The notes: generated by a model not told the origin, from the sequence alone. A stretch of 64,000 bases of DNA from Scolanthus callimorphus (GCA_033964015.1 CM066912.1:17099073-17163072), one strand, 5' to 3'; positions 50,579 through 58,970 are shown, numbered from the stretch's first letter. Program-made: numbers and translations.

Positions 50579-51297
50579 ATGGACGATCGTCGTTTTCGTT
50601 GTCCATGTAGCATTTTGGTGGTGGGTCCAAGTCAATCGGGTAAACCACGTTTACACACCAATTGCTTCAACAAGTCGCTCTTGCGTTCAACAAACAATTT
50701 CGAAAAATTGTGTATTGTTACGGCGAATGGCAACCTTTGTTTACATCTATTCAACGGAACCTGGGTGTGACCTTCCATCAAGGACTCCCAGACAACGTCA
50801 CCGACTTGTTTGGTCCTCACGATACTCCAGGCCTCTTGGTGATGGACGATTTGATGGATCAAATGGATCGTGTGGTACACGTGTTTACACAGGAATCCTA
50901 TCATCACAACATCACCACGTTGTTTTTAACACAGAACTTGTTTCCACCCAATAAGCACGCACGTACCATTTCACTCAACACGCATTACATCGTGTTGTTC
51001 AAGAATCCAAGAGATCGTCTAGGCGTACAGATGTTAGCCCAACAAGCGTTTCCTGGACGTGTTCCTTACGTGATGGATGCCTTTCATCAAGCCACCGAAG
51101 AACCTCATGGTTACCTCATGTTGGATTTTCATCCAATGACACCAGAACAATGTCGTTTACGATCTCATACTCTTCCTAAAGAATTTCCCATGTACGTCTA
51201 CACTGATGGAAAAGATCTATACAAAGAAGGAGACGAACCAGAATCACGTCATTTGGGTACAACCATTCACCATGGCAAGAGTTCGAGGTGGTGCTAA
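50579..51297 (+). pseudogene. Packaging ATPase of Polinton B (break in Walker A)
   Basis: The first frame reads ILVVGPSQSGK and then goes off; the second frame, from about 50645, contains FNKQFRKIVYCYGEWQPL, Walker B LLVMDDLMD (about 50837), FLTQNLFPPN, FKNPRDRLGV and AFPGRVP. The -1 break falls in the AAA run at 50642-50644, inside the Walker A motif. The stop at 51295 overlaps the next gene's start. Confidence 0.85.
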
Positions 51298-52118
51298 TGC
51301 ACGACAACGTGCTTTAGCTGCATGGGATCAAAGACTTTTAACAACGCCTGCTGGTCGTGGTCGTGCACGTCCTACAGCAAGTGCACGAGCCAATCGAGGA
51401 CGTGGAACTGTTAGCGTTGTTGGTGGAACACCACGACCCCAACCCCAGCTATCGTTCCCCAACGTTAACACCTGCTGTTCGTGCTGCCGCTTTGAGTGGT
51501 AGCAGCGGTAGCAGCCGAAGAAGTAGTAGTACTCCAAATTCAACAAGTCCTTTAGCTGGTTCTCGATACCAACGATTGATGAATGCTGTAAGACGAGATG
51601 CTCAACGTACCACTGCTGCTGCTGCTAAACGAAGACAAAATGCTATTGAGGCCATTTCCACTCCACCACCTCTAATCTCACCAATTGGTAGTACTCCAAG
51701 ACGAAGTGGTAGTGCTGCTAGCAGTGCTAGAAGACGTCTCTTTAGTACTACTCCAAGTCCAGCTTCTGGTGGAAGAAGTGGAATCAGTAGACGAAGTAGC
51801 GGAAGTAGTACTGGTAGACGAAGTAGTGGAACTAGTAGACGCAGTGGTAGCAGTAGTAGACGAAGTGGTAGAAGCACAAGTAGTGGAAGCAGTAGACGAC
51901 TTGGTGGTGGTGGTGGTGGTAGTAGTGGTGGTAGCAGCACTCCTCGTGGACGACCCGGAAGAGGAAGACGACGACCACGAGGACCAACAAGAACCGTTAC
52001 AGATACGAAAACCGTGACTACTACTTACCTTCCGTGGTACGTGTTTCGCGTCGTCGTAGTTCATAAATACCCGTGTCGTATGTGGAACATCATCAGTTCA
52101 TCATGTCACAGCGACTGA
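51271..52118 (+). pseudogene. Ser/Arg-rich virion-type protein of Polinton B (one frame break)
   Basis: MARVRGGANARQRALAAWDQ starts in the ATPase 3' end. A -1 change between 51380 and 51475 leads to a long Ser/Arg/Gly-rich low-complexity region (SSRRSGRSTSSGSSRR), then VTDTKTVTTTYLPWYV and a stop at 52118. Strong minus-strand open frames here are shadows of the low-complexity sequence. Counterpart of 8144-8931. Probably DNA-binding (inference). Confidence 0.55.
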
Positions 52119-52417
52119 GAAGGAACGCAGATTTTCTCCGGCTCTTGCATCGCACCAGAGGGAAAACACGACAACGACTCATTGCTAATGCTACTCCTGA
52201 ACAAATCAACACCTTGAGTGAAGTAGCGATGAACCTGTTGCATGGCAACGTACCATTGTCGTCAGCACGGATACAACATCTGAAGAAACACAAGCATCAG
52301 TTACGCAAGTTGGCCAATCGGAAACTCTCCAGCAAAAGCCGGAAAGCCATGTTGGTGCGTCAACGAGGAGGATTTTTATTACCTGCTTTTCTTGGTGGAT
52401 TAGCAGCTCATCTCTAA
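52103..52417 (+). CDS. Conserved small Polinton protein with hydrophobic C-terminus
   Basis: MSQRLRRNADFLRLLHRTRG, 104 residues. SEVAMNLLHGNVPL and HKHQLRKLANRKLSSKSRKA are hallmarks of a family found in many animal Polintons, ending in QRGGFLLPAFLGGLAAHL. The frame is intact even though most neighbours are broken. The GGF site could be a protease cleavage point. Function unknown, probably a core or membrane-active virion protein. An ORF start 30 nt upstream is in a poorer context. Confidence 0.75.
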   Translation: MSQRLRRNADFLRLLHRTRGKTRQRLIANATPEQINTLSEVAMNLLHGNVPLSSARIQHLKKHKHQLRKLANRKLSSKSRKAMLVRQRGGFLLPAFLGGLAAHL

Positions 52418-52445
52418 AATATAAAGTTGCTTTCAAGACGTCATC

Positions 52446-52916
52446 ATGTCAACAACAGCAAAAGGTGGCGGAGCTCATCGTATGGCTATGGTTCCTGATT
52501 ATTTAGTAAACATGCTGCGTACCAAGCAAAAAGTGGAAACGGCACCCCAATACCGTGTACTGGCACGACTGGATGGAGAAATGCAAGCCATCTTGAATGA
52601 CACTTCACTTCCTCCTGATGTCAAAGTACGACGTTACGATCAGATTTTACAACGTTACAACCAGCTAACAAGACAAGTAAAAGACAAAAGCCCATTATCT
52701 TTACTAAAAAAAAGATGCAAAAACAACAGCAGCAACAAGATGATGATGATGACATTGAAGAAGAGGATTTGGTTTTACTTTCCCCTCCTTCCAAGACACC
52801 TGCTACTCCAAAAACAAAGCGTTTACCTACACCACCATCCGGGACACCACGAAGACGTTCCGTTAGTGTACCAAGAAGAAAGCCTCGACCCCTCCGAGAA
52901 TGGCAACCGTTTTAAC
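52446..52916 (+). pseudogene. Conserved late Polinton protein of element B (one frame break)
   Basis: MSTTAKGGGAHRMAMVPDYL opens the gene; YRVLARLDGEMQAILNDTSL and RYDQILQRYNQLTRQ are shared-family blocks. At an A8 run (52708-52715) the frame changes by -1 into a Gln/Asp-rich tail and a basic end (TPRRRSVSVPRRKPR). Counterpart of 9930-10631. Confidence 0.7.
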
Positions 52917-53073
52917 TAAAGAGACAATGTTATGCTCTCATAACTTTTATTATTTCATGGTTACAAGAAGAAGAAGAAGAAGACAAAGACGAAGTTTATA
53001 TAACAGTTAACTTAAATGTCCTTGTATTATTAATAAAAAAGAGTTCTTACACTTTGTAGCGTATTTGTTTCAG
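52917..53073. terminator. Convergent 3' zone of Polinton B
   Basis: A region between the plus-strand structural block and minus-strand accessory genes, with AAGAAG repeats and AATAAAAAAG at 53031-53040. It corresponds to 10632-10692 in A. Confidence 0.5.
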
Positions 53074-53685
53074 CTATTTCCAGAATACAGTTACCTCAAC
53101 ACGTGGGCAACGATAGGCTGTACCCACGGAGGATAGTATGTGAAAACCACAACTTGAAGCAGACATTTCAAATAAAAAGTTCATATCATCTTCTTGAGCA
53201 TATTGATTGAAAAGAACATCAAACTTGGGGCATCCATAATCCTCCAAATTGACATTAGGAATATTGAGTCTGTCCAGCAATCGCTTCTCGTGACATCCTC
53301 CCTTGTACGCGATAGTACCATTTGACTTAAGGTCTTTCTTGCACCAGTCTTGCACCACTTGGTCCAGTTCCGTGTAGGGCAACGAGTGTTTCCACGTGAA
53401 GTCAAATCGTAGACGGTGTATCATATAAGCTTTCTTGGCACCTGGAAAGTCTTTTGCATCTTTCAGTTCTTTAAATTTGATCGGAAACGTAAAGTGCTGT
53501 CCCTTGACATCCTCATCATCATCAAAGATAATTCCAGCCTCCTTGCACCAAAATTCTTTCTTTACGTAGTAACCATCAAAGTCAATAATGGCTTTGATGT
53601 CCATCAATGTATCTACGGCACAATCAAAGCAATGGTGATTCTTTGCTTTCCATGCTGTTGGATAAATTGCTGTCGTCGTCATCAT
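53074..53685 (-). CDS. Putative DEDDh-like 3'-5' exonuclease family protein (B copy)
   Basis: A 203-residue protein with an intact frame. AIIDFDGYYVKKEFWCKEAG aligns with the ILDMEGFF...YPKEIGII block at 16183; the second acidic residue is Asp here rather than Glu. AYKGGCHEKRLLDRLNIP and EDYGCPKF match the middle block, and YRCPRVEV replaces the His-containing end block. Loss of the final His suggests altered or lost activity. Exonuclease reading is inference from motif spacing. Its start overlaps the 3' end of the membrane mini-protein (53624). Confidence 0.55.
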   Translation of the reverse strand: MMTTTAIYPTAWKAKNHHCFDCAVDTLMDIKAIIDFDGYYVKKEFWCKEAGIIFDDDEDVKGQHFTFPIKFKELKDAKDFPGAKKAYMIHRLRFDFTWKHSLPYTELDQVVQDWCKKDLKSNGTIAYKGGCHEKRLLDRLNIPNVNLEDYGCPKFDVLFNQYAQEDDMNFLFEMSASSCGFHILSSVGTAYRCPRVEVTVFWK

Positions 53686-53809
53686 CGTGAATTGGGTGTA
53701 CAGCAGGCGCTGCTTGCGAGAATATTATTGAAAAACCTAGTCCAATACCAAGTGTAGTCCCAAGTGCTGTCCCGAATGCTTTTGCAAGCGACATTAAGAA
53801 ACTGTCCAT
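53624..53809 (-). CDS. 61-residue single-span membrane mini-protein (B copy)
   Basis: MDSFLMSLAKAFGTALGTTL with one Gly/Leu-rich membrane span (residues ~8-32) and an acidic tail (DDDDDSNLS). The ATG at 53809 is chosen because a TATA box lies at 53888-53896 (minus strand); the Met at 53947 would lie upstream of the TATA. It resembles the A copy at 15513-15668. Confidence 0.6.
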   Translation of the reverse strand: MDSFLMSLAKAFGTALGTTLGIGLGFSIIFSQAAPAVHPIHDDDDDSNLSNSMESKESPLL

Positions 53810-53882
53810 AAAATATCTCTTCTTCTTCTTTTTCTTGTAACGTGTCGAGAGCTTTGCGAAAGTGAAGATGATCGGCTTCAGC

Positions 53883-54405
53883 GCACTCTTTATATACACT
53901 TTCTGAATGACGTCATCAAAATACTGTACTCTGATTGGTGGATCCATGTTTAAAGGGTCTCCTCTGTTTCCTCGGTGGTAAATCCGCTATAAAAAATATG
54001 TGGGGGAGATGGGTGGGTATATCCCCCACACCCCCTTAATATTTATATTCCTATATACCATTATAGACATGGATCAACAATGTACGAGGAGGAGATGGGT
54101 GGGTATCTCCCCCACACACCCCCTTAATATTTATATTCCTATATACCATTATAGACATGGCTCAATAATCTACGAGGGGGGAGAGGGGTGGGTATCTCCC
54201 CCACCCTTAATCTTTTTCATTGTGAAACCCTAAACATGGATCAACAATCTATTCCTATGGGGGGAGGGGGGTGGGTATTTCCCCCACATATTAAATAGGA
54301 ACTTACCACCGAAAAAAACAGAAGAGGCCCTTTAAACATAGATCCACCAATCAGAGTACAGTATTTTGATGACGTCATTCCGAAAGTGTATATAAAGAGC
54401 GGGCG
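53883..54405. promoter_or_regulatory. Mirror-image divergent promoter pair with CRE, CCAAT and TATA
   Basis: Two ~95-bp arms (53883-53980 and 54308-54402) are near-perfect reverse complements. Each has, from the outside of the gap in, CCAATCA, TACAGTATTTTGATGACGTC with a full TGACGTCA (53908-53915; 54370-54377), and a TATATAAAG box (53888-53896; 54389-54397). The left arm fires the membrane/exonuclease genes and the right arm the RING gene. Confidence 0.8.
53995..54300 (+). repeat. ~100-bp minisatellite, ~3.5 copies, between the promoter arms
   Basis: Units contain GGGGGAGATGGGTGGGTATC, CCCCACACCCCCTTAATAT, ATTCCTATATACCATTATAG and GACATGGATCAACAAT. A fragment of the unit recurs at 55405-55440. 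Confidence 0.75.
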
Positions 54406-54461
54406 CGCCGTCGATCCCTCGGTTTTTTTTAGTTTGGCCCTTGAGACCCAAACAACAAACT

Positions 54462-55198
54462 ATGGAGGACAGTGTTATTTGTGTTATTTGTCAAGAAGAA
54501 TGGGAAGATCTCATAGAAATTACAGAATGTTGTAAGGCACCGTGCCATTTTCAATGTTTGAGTCAGTGGCATGCCAGATGTCCGAGAACCAACCCTAGCT
54601 GCCCGTACTGCCGCGGAAAACAAACAAGGAGGGAAACTAAAATTGAAATAGACGATACTACTGCTGCTTATACTGCTGCTTATGATATAACGGAGGAACA
54701 ACTACAGATCCTCAGAGCTCAAGTGGATGCGCTCCAGGCTGCATGAACCCCCGACGTTAGAAGATCTTATACGCCTACGCAATGATCATGAATTTGTGCC
54801 CATTGGGTTTAACGATGATTACGCTGCTGCTGCTGCTGCTGCTGCTGCTGATGCTGTTACTGCTGCTGATGATGATGATGATCCCGCCTAATCAATCCCT
54901 ACATAGAACAGGACTCTGATGATAACGATGACTCAGGAAACAACTCTGATGATGATGATCCTCGTCCACTTACACCCACCAGCAGGACTCTGATGATAGT
55001 ATGATGGAACCCATGTGGGAACTAAATCAGCCTGTAGCGGGGGACTTTATAGACTATTTAGATGATGATGATGATGATGATGAAATGGCAGAGGCTAGAC
55101 TTCAATACATTGAAGAACGTCAGGATAATAAGGACCCAGATTTTTTACCTTCACAACCAAATGTAAACCCATGGAACAATTTCCATAAGAATATTTAA
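54462..55198 (+). CDS. RING-finger protein with acidic tail (frames change in low-complexity part)
   Basis: MEDSVICVICQEEWEDLIEI opens a RING domain with CVIC, TECCKAPCHFQC, and CPYCRGKQ, giving the C3H2C3/C3HC4-type spacing of ubiquitin E3 ligases. The first frame stops at 54746. A second frame continues with PPTLEDLIRLRNDHEFVPIG and runs into an Ala-rich GCT microsatellite and Asp repeat (to 54891), and a third carries the acidic MEPMWELNQPVAGDFIDY to 55198. These may be one gene broken in low complexity, or three. The right arm of the mirror promoter drives it. A role in host protein degradation is inferred. Confidence 0.6.
54800..54895 (+). repeat. GCT/GAT microsatellite
   Basis: About nine GCT triplets followed by GAT triplets; encodes Ala and Asp runs in the presumed continuation of the RING gene. 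Confidence 0.8.
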
Positions 55199-55438
55199 TT
55201 CTATTACACTGTTCTCCAGAGTTTGTTGTTGTTGTAAAACAAAAGTTGGAAACAAAGTTGTTGTTACTTTAAACAATGTGTCTTTATTGAACTCTTGCGC
55301 ACGCAAATACAAAGCATCATAATAAAAGGGGTAAATAAGTAGGACTTATAAGTCCTCCCCTTACAATAATAATAAGTCTCTCATGTTCAGTTTGTTTTAT
55401 CTCGAAGAAGGGGGAGATGGGTGGGTATCTCACACCCC
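55199..55438. other. Convergent spacer of the right arm
   Basis: Noncoding; AATAAAAGG at 55321-55329, and a fragment of the minisatellite unit (GGGGGAGATGGGTGGGTATC at 55409-55428). Confidence 0.45.
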
Positions 55439-55690
55439 TCAAAAGAGTCCATCAATAGGACGTCTTCGAAAGTCCATCCCTACAGGATAGATGTATTTAC
55501 TCCACTCTTTGTCCACGAGGTGTCCATCGTGAGTGTACAGGTTCTTCCAGAAGGTACCATCCCTGCGCATGAGATATGCCTTGCGTGGATCTGTATACTG
55601 ACTGTCTAACACCTTGCGCGTATCCACGATCAGATGCTGGTACTGGGATGAGGCTGAAAACAGGGTTATATGCAGCGCTTGAATGGTATA
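55439..55690 (-). CDS. Unknown accessory fragment, possibly truncated
   Basis: The Met-initiated frame from 55627 has 62 codons (MDTRKVLDSQYTDPRKAYLM), but the same frame is open to about 55690 with ITLFSASSQYQHLIVDTRK, so the start is uncertain. No domain recognised. Probably the 3' part of a larger gene that is now broken. Confidence 0.4.
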   Translation of the reverse strand, partial: YTIQALHITLFSASSQYQHLIVDTRKVLDSQYTDPRKAYLMRRDGTFWKNLYTHDGHLVDKEWSKYIYPVGMDFRRRPIDGLF

Positions 55691-55720
55691 CCCCCTACCC
55701 CATCCCCCTGCTACGTCATC

Positions 55721-56409
55721 CTACACGTAGACCACTTCCTTCATAGCTTCGCGCAAGTATCGTCCCCAGTTCTCTTTGGTCACTTTACTCCATTCCACTT
55801 TCTTTTTGTCGGGCAGTGATGTTGCAAATCCACCAAAGGAAGTGGTGGTGGCTGGAGGTGATGACGGTGTAAACCCACCCACGAAGGAAAAGCCGGCATG
55901 TGCTTTGTCGACGATCGTACGTGATAACATAGCAAGATACACTCCACGATCATCCATTCCCTCGACGTCCTCTTTCTCAGGGTTGGTCAGAGGTATTTTC
56001 ACCTTTTCCTCCTCCTTCTTCTCGTGTCTTATACCTGCCATCTTGTACCATTCCTCCATCTTGACACGAAGCATGTTATGCCCTTGGGACATCAACGCTG
56101 TTAACGTGTCCATACCGGCGCGACGAATTGAGCTGGTATTACGTACAACACGACAACCCAATCGATGTAACTCTTTCAGCAGGCCTGGTAAAATCATGCG
56201 TGGAGATATAGCTTTTTGCAGTTGCTGTAGGAGCTCCGGAGAGAAGTCATCCCACAAATACACATTTTGTCATCTCCCTTAAAGTAGGTGAGCCATGAGC
56301 TCAAGTCTGGATTAGTGCCGTGACGTTTGTGGTACGCTGCTCTCCATAAGGGCTGCGCCAAATTATCACACACCTCGTAAAAGATCCCTGTCACCAACTG
56401 ACTCATCAC
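55721..56409 (-). pseudogene. Unknown accessory protein of Polinton B (one frame break)
   Basis: MMSQLVTGIFYEVCDNLAQP (56409) and the frame beginning at 56263 (YLWDDFSPELLQQLQKAISP) join across a -1 change near 56255-56265 to give about 230 residues. The second half is helical then Lys/Glu-rich with a FGGFATSLPDKKKVEW segment. No family recognised. Confidence 0.5.
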
Positions 56410-56426
56410 AGTCTCGCCACTTTCGT

Positions 56427-57176
56427 TTAACTCTGATTGTATTTACGCATCTGGTTTTGATGTGACTCTTTCAGTTTAAGACGCTCCCGTACCGCCATCG
56501 CTTCGGCTGCACTTCCAAGCATGCTTTGAAACTGTTCTCCAACTTCAAGGATCTCGTACGTCTTCTCATTTCTATCACCATCAACGTGTTCCACAGTCAT
56601 ACCACCAAATTCATCCTCGACGTAACACACCGCTGTCTTGGCCAACTGCACCACTTCTTTCCACAAATCCGCTGCCACAAAAGGAATGTCCTTAATCTCT
56701 TCTTCACCTCCTCCTTCTCCCTCCTTCACTTTTCTCACTCTCTTACAGTACTCTGTCTCAGCTGCTTCACCTTGACGTAGAACCCATCGCGCCACGTAAT
56801 CCGCTAAACGGAACAGGTACAACGTACGATCCCAATAATACATCTCCTGAGCATGCCATTTCTTTGCATGACCCATGAACAATGTTTTCTCTTCTTCCAC
56901 GTTCACTCTCTCCATACGCAGGACCTCAAGCTTTGACACAACGTTCTTGATGCATCGATGACAAGATAAACCATGAAGACATCCTACCGATACAAAATCG
57001 GCAAGAAACACTTCGCCAAGCAAAATCACATAATCTTTTGGCGTCAAATGGCTCGTCAACAAGAATGGACATCCAATACGACCATTATAATGTACACAAT
57101 AGTGCATCAAACTTCGAGTAAAATGCTCCATCTCCCATTGCAACTTCCATTCTTGCTCAAATTGAGTTCCGCGCAT
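56427..57176 (-). CDS. Unknown Cys/His-rich accessory protein of Polinton B
   Basis: ATG 57176 (MRGTQFEQEWKLQWEMEHFT) is preferred over the GTG at 57206 because a TATAAAAGC lies at 57209-57217 (minus strand). The 249-residue protein has a GCLHGLSCHRC motif and long helices, with an acidic low-complexity insert. The frame is intact. It lies next to the terminal repeat tract. No family recognised. Confidence 0.6.
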   Translation of the reverse strand: MRGTQFEQEWKLQWEMEHFTRSLMHYCVHYNGRIGCPFLLTSHLTPKDYVILLGEVFLADFVSVGCLHGLSCHRCIKNVVSKLEVLRMERVNVEEEKTLFMGHAKKWHAQEMYYWDRTLYLFRLADYVARWVLRQGEAAETEYCKRVRKVKEGEGGGEEEIKDIPFVAADLWKEVVQLAKTAVCYVEDEFGGMTVEHVDGDRNEKTYEILEVGEQFQSMLGSAAEAMAVRERLKLKESHQNQMRKYNQS

Positions 57177-57215
57177 CTTTGTGAATACCTCACATCGCTC
57201 ACACACCAGCTTTTA

Positions 57216-57425
57216 TAGATAAAGTTGTAGTGTATAAAGTTGTAGTGTATAAAGTTGTAGTGTATAAAGTTGTAGTGTATAAATTGGTAGTGTATAAAGT
57301 TGTAGTGTATAAATTGGTAGTGTATAAATTGGTAGTGTATAAATTGGTAGTGTATAAATTGGTAGTGTATAAATTGGTAGTGTATATATTGGTAGTGTAT
57401 ATATTGGTAGTGTATATCCCTATAA
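57216..57425 (+). repeat. Terminal 15-bp tandem repeat tract of Polinton B, ~13 units
   Basis: Units follow TGTATAAAGTTGTAG, then TGTATAAATTGGTAG, then TGTATATATTGGTAG, ending TGTATATCCCTATAAC. Each unit contains TATAAA or TATATA. The variants are ordered from inside to outside. The tract lies at the junction with the transposase half. Multiples of 15 give a false long open frame on both strands. Confidence 0.85.
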
Positions 57426-57665
57426 CATACTACTAACATAATAGTTTACGTCTTCAGTTCTTGCAGAACGCGTCTTGTTGCCTCCTTTCCTTGCTTCGAA
57501 ATCTCCCCTACTCAAGAAGTTGTTCACAATGTTGCTGACTGTTTGCTTGGAAATATTCAGTTCCGAACCAATGCTGGTCAATCCTATTCCCTCGAGCCAA
57601 AGCTCAACAATTTTCTCTCTTGCGGGAATAGGAATTGCTTTACCATGTCTGGTAAAGACATTCAT
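57420..57665 (-). pseudogene. IS630-like transposase, N-terminal HTH half
   Basis: MNVFTRHGKAIPIPAREKIV with a helix-turn-helix (IGSELNISKQTVSNIVNNFL) and the KTRSARTEDV linker typical of IS630/Tc1-like transposases. The frame leaves homology after about VNYYV and ends in the Polinton terminus. Its other half lies at 41557-42054. Confidence 0.8.
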
Positions 57666-57677
57666 GTTGTAGGTTTC

Positions 57678-57822
57678 GCGAACTTACGAACCTCTGAAGT
57701 TCCCAACTTCACCTCGGACACGGTTGGGAAATTCGCAACGAAGTTCGCAACTTCGGCGCGAAGTTCACAACTTCCGAACGAACTTCGGAACATTTTCGTC
57801 AAAAGTTATGTGAAATTGACTG
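57678..57822 (-). repeat. Right terminal inverted repeat of the Tc1/mariner element
   Basis: Reverse complement of 39376-39520; ends ...TGAAATTGACTG next to TA (57823-57824). Confidence 0.9.
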
Positions 57823-57861
57823 TAATTCAGTGAAAACCAAGAATCAGTCTACGGACCCTTT

Positions 57862-58970
57862 GTTGCAGATTTGCATAAAGATTGTCTCTTGCCATCGGGC
57901 ATTTTTAGCTAGAAAACCGATGACGCTTTGATCCAAAAAATACTGAAACACGCAAATGAAATTACTGCGCTTATCGCTTGTATTTTGAAGGATAAAAGAC
58001 AGCATAGCGAGGTAAGCTATCGCATAGTCAGCAATTGAAGAATTACGAACACGCGTCAACTTGCTGAACTTCGGATTTTTGTACAGCCTATGGTGGATAG
58101 AGTTCAGAACTGAATAAATTCACAGCAACACTTTTGTGGCCATTACACTAAAACTGGTTCAGTTCTCAAGGAAAGTTGAGATAATCGTAACTGCTCCAGT
58201 TATATTCTACAAAGGCTACTCGATGAAATATCGCATATGGATTTCATATGTGTTTTGTTTACTTGAGGGCGATATTCAGATACAAAGTTAACTGTGCTCC
58301 GCGGCTTTAACACTGCTCAAAACAGCGCCGCGTGTCCAGTTCCCTTCAAAATTTTAACAAAGCAAAGGGATTATAATTTCAAATTTTTCAGTTAGACGAG
58401 AATAGTAACTGAAGCTTTACTGTAAATCTCAGCTCTGAACTCTTTCCTTAACAGCCTGTACAAAAAAAATAAAAATAAATTATATATTCTACCAAAACGT
58501 CGATTTTAACTATGTTTGCTCGATTGTGCGATAATCAGATAAAAACATGATCACAGTGCGCTGTTGTCAGCTAGCCATGCTAAAAACAGCGCTTGTTTAG
58601 TTCGGTTCAAAATTTCGCCAAAGCAAAAGAGTTGTGACTTCTAATTTTCCTCAGTTTTAGGGTAAAAGTCTTGCTGTGAATTTCAGGTCTGAACTTTGTT
58701 CACCAAATGCTGTACAACAAATCCGAAGTTCAGCAAGTCGACGCTTTTCTTGTCGCTATAACTGTTGTGAATGCGTGTTCGTAATTTCAATTGCTGGTAT
58801 GCAATAGCTCAACTCTTAAACTTGCTCGCTATGCTGTTTTTTTATCCTTCAAACTATAAGCGATAAGCGCAAGAATGTGTGTTTCAGTAGTTTTGGGATC
58901 AAAGCGTCATCGGTTGTCAAACTAAAAATGCCCGATCGCAACGGACTTTATGCGTCTGAATCTGCAACAT
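57862..58970. mobile_element. Foldback element with ~230-bp inverted arms
   Basis: 57862-58095 and about 58700-58970 are diverged reverse complements; examples are ACCGATGACGCTTTGATCC vs GGATCAAAGCGTCATCGGTT and CTTGCTGAACTTCGGATTT vs AAATCCGAAGTTCAGCAAG. The centre contains two diverged copies of a ~270-bp segment (CTCAAAACAGCG... and CTAAAAACAGCG...). No coding capacity. Confidence 0.65.

Larger units (their letters stand above)
42055..57425 (+). mobile_element. Polinton/Maverick-type element B, degraded
   Basis: Gene order polymerase, integrase, penton-like, pVI-like, major capsid, protease, ATPase, Ser/Arg-rich, two small virion proteins, then an accessory right arm, as in Polinton A. 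It lies between the two halves of the transposase gene. The right limit is the boundary of the 15-bp repeat tract with transposase coding sequence (~57425). The left limit is uncertain: 42055-42800 shows no copy of the right-end repeats, so the left inverted repeat has been lost or changed. Several nonsense codons and frame breaks mark it as inactive. Confidence 0.88.
39376..57822 (-). mobile_element. Tc1/mariner-superfamily (IS630-like) transposon split by Polinton B
   Basis: Inverted repeats of ~145 bp (39376-39520 and 57678-57822) start CAGTC, pair almost completely, and are flanked by TA on both sides (39374-39375 and 57823-57824). Inside are a plus-strand gene (39601-40887) and a minus-strand transposase whose DDE half (41557-42054) and HTH half (57420-57665) lie 15 kb apart. 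Without the inserted Polinton the element would be about 3.1 kb. Features agree with the Tc1/mariner rule of TA duplication and a 5'-CAGT terminus. Confidence 0.85.

Noticed and set aside
51602..51940. Leu/Pro-rich and Val-rich frames within the Ser/Arg-rich gene
   Set aside because: They are shadows of AGT/CGA low-complexity repeats read in other frames.
57216..57425. CRISPR-like array
   Set aside because: Units are contiguous 15-bp repeats without spacers, and the host is an animal.
57107..57439. Repeat proteins made of IHYQF or YKVVV units
   Set aside because: They are produced by the 15-bp terminal repeat, whose length is a multiple of three.
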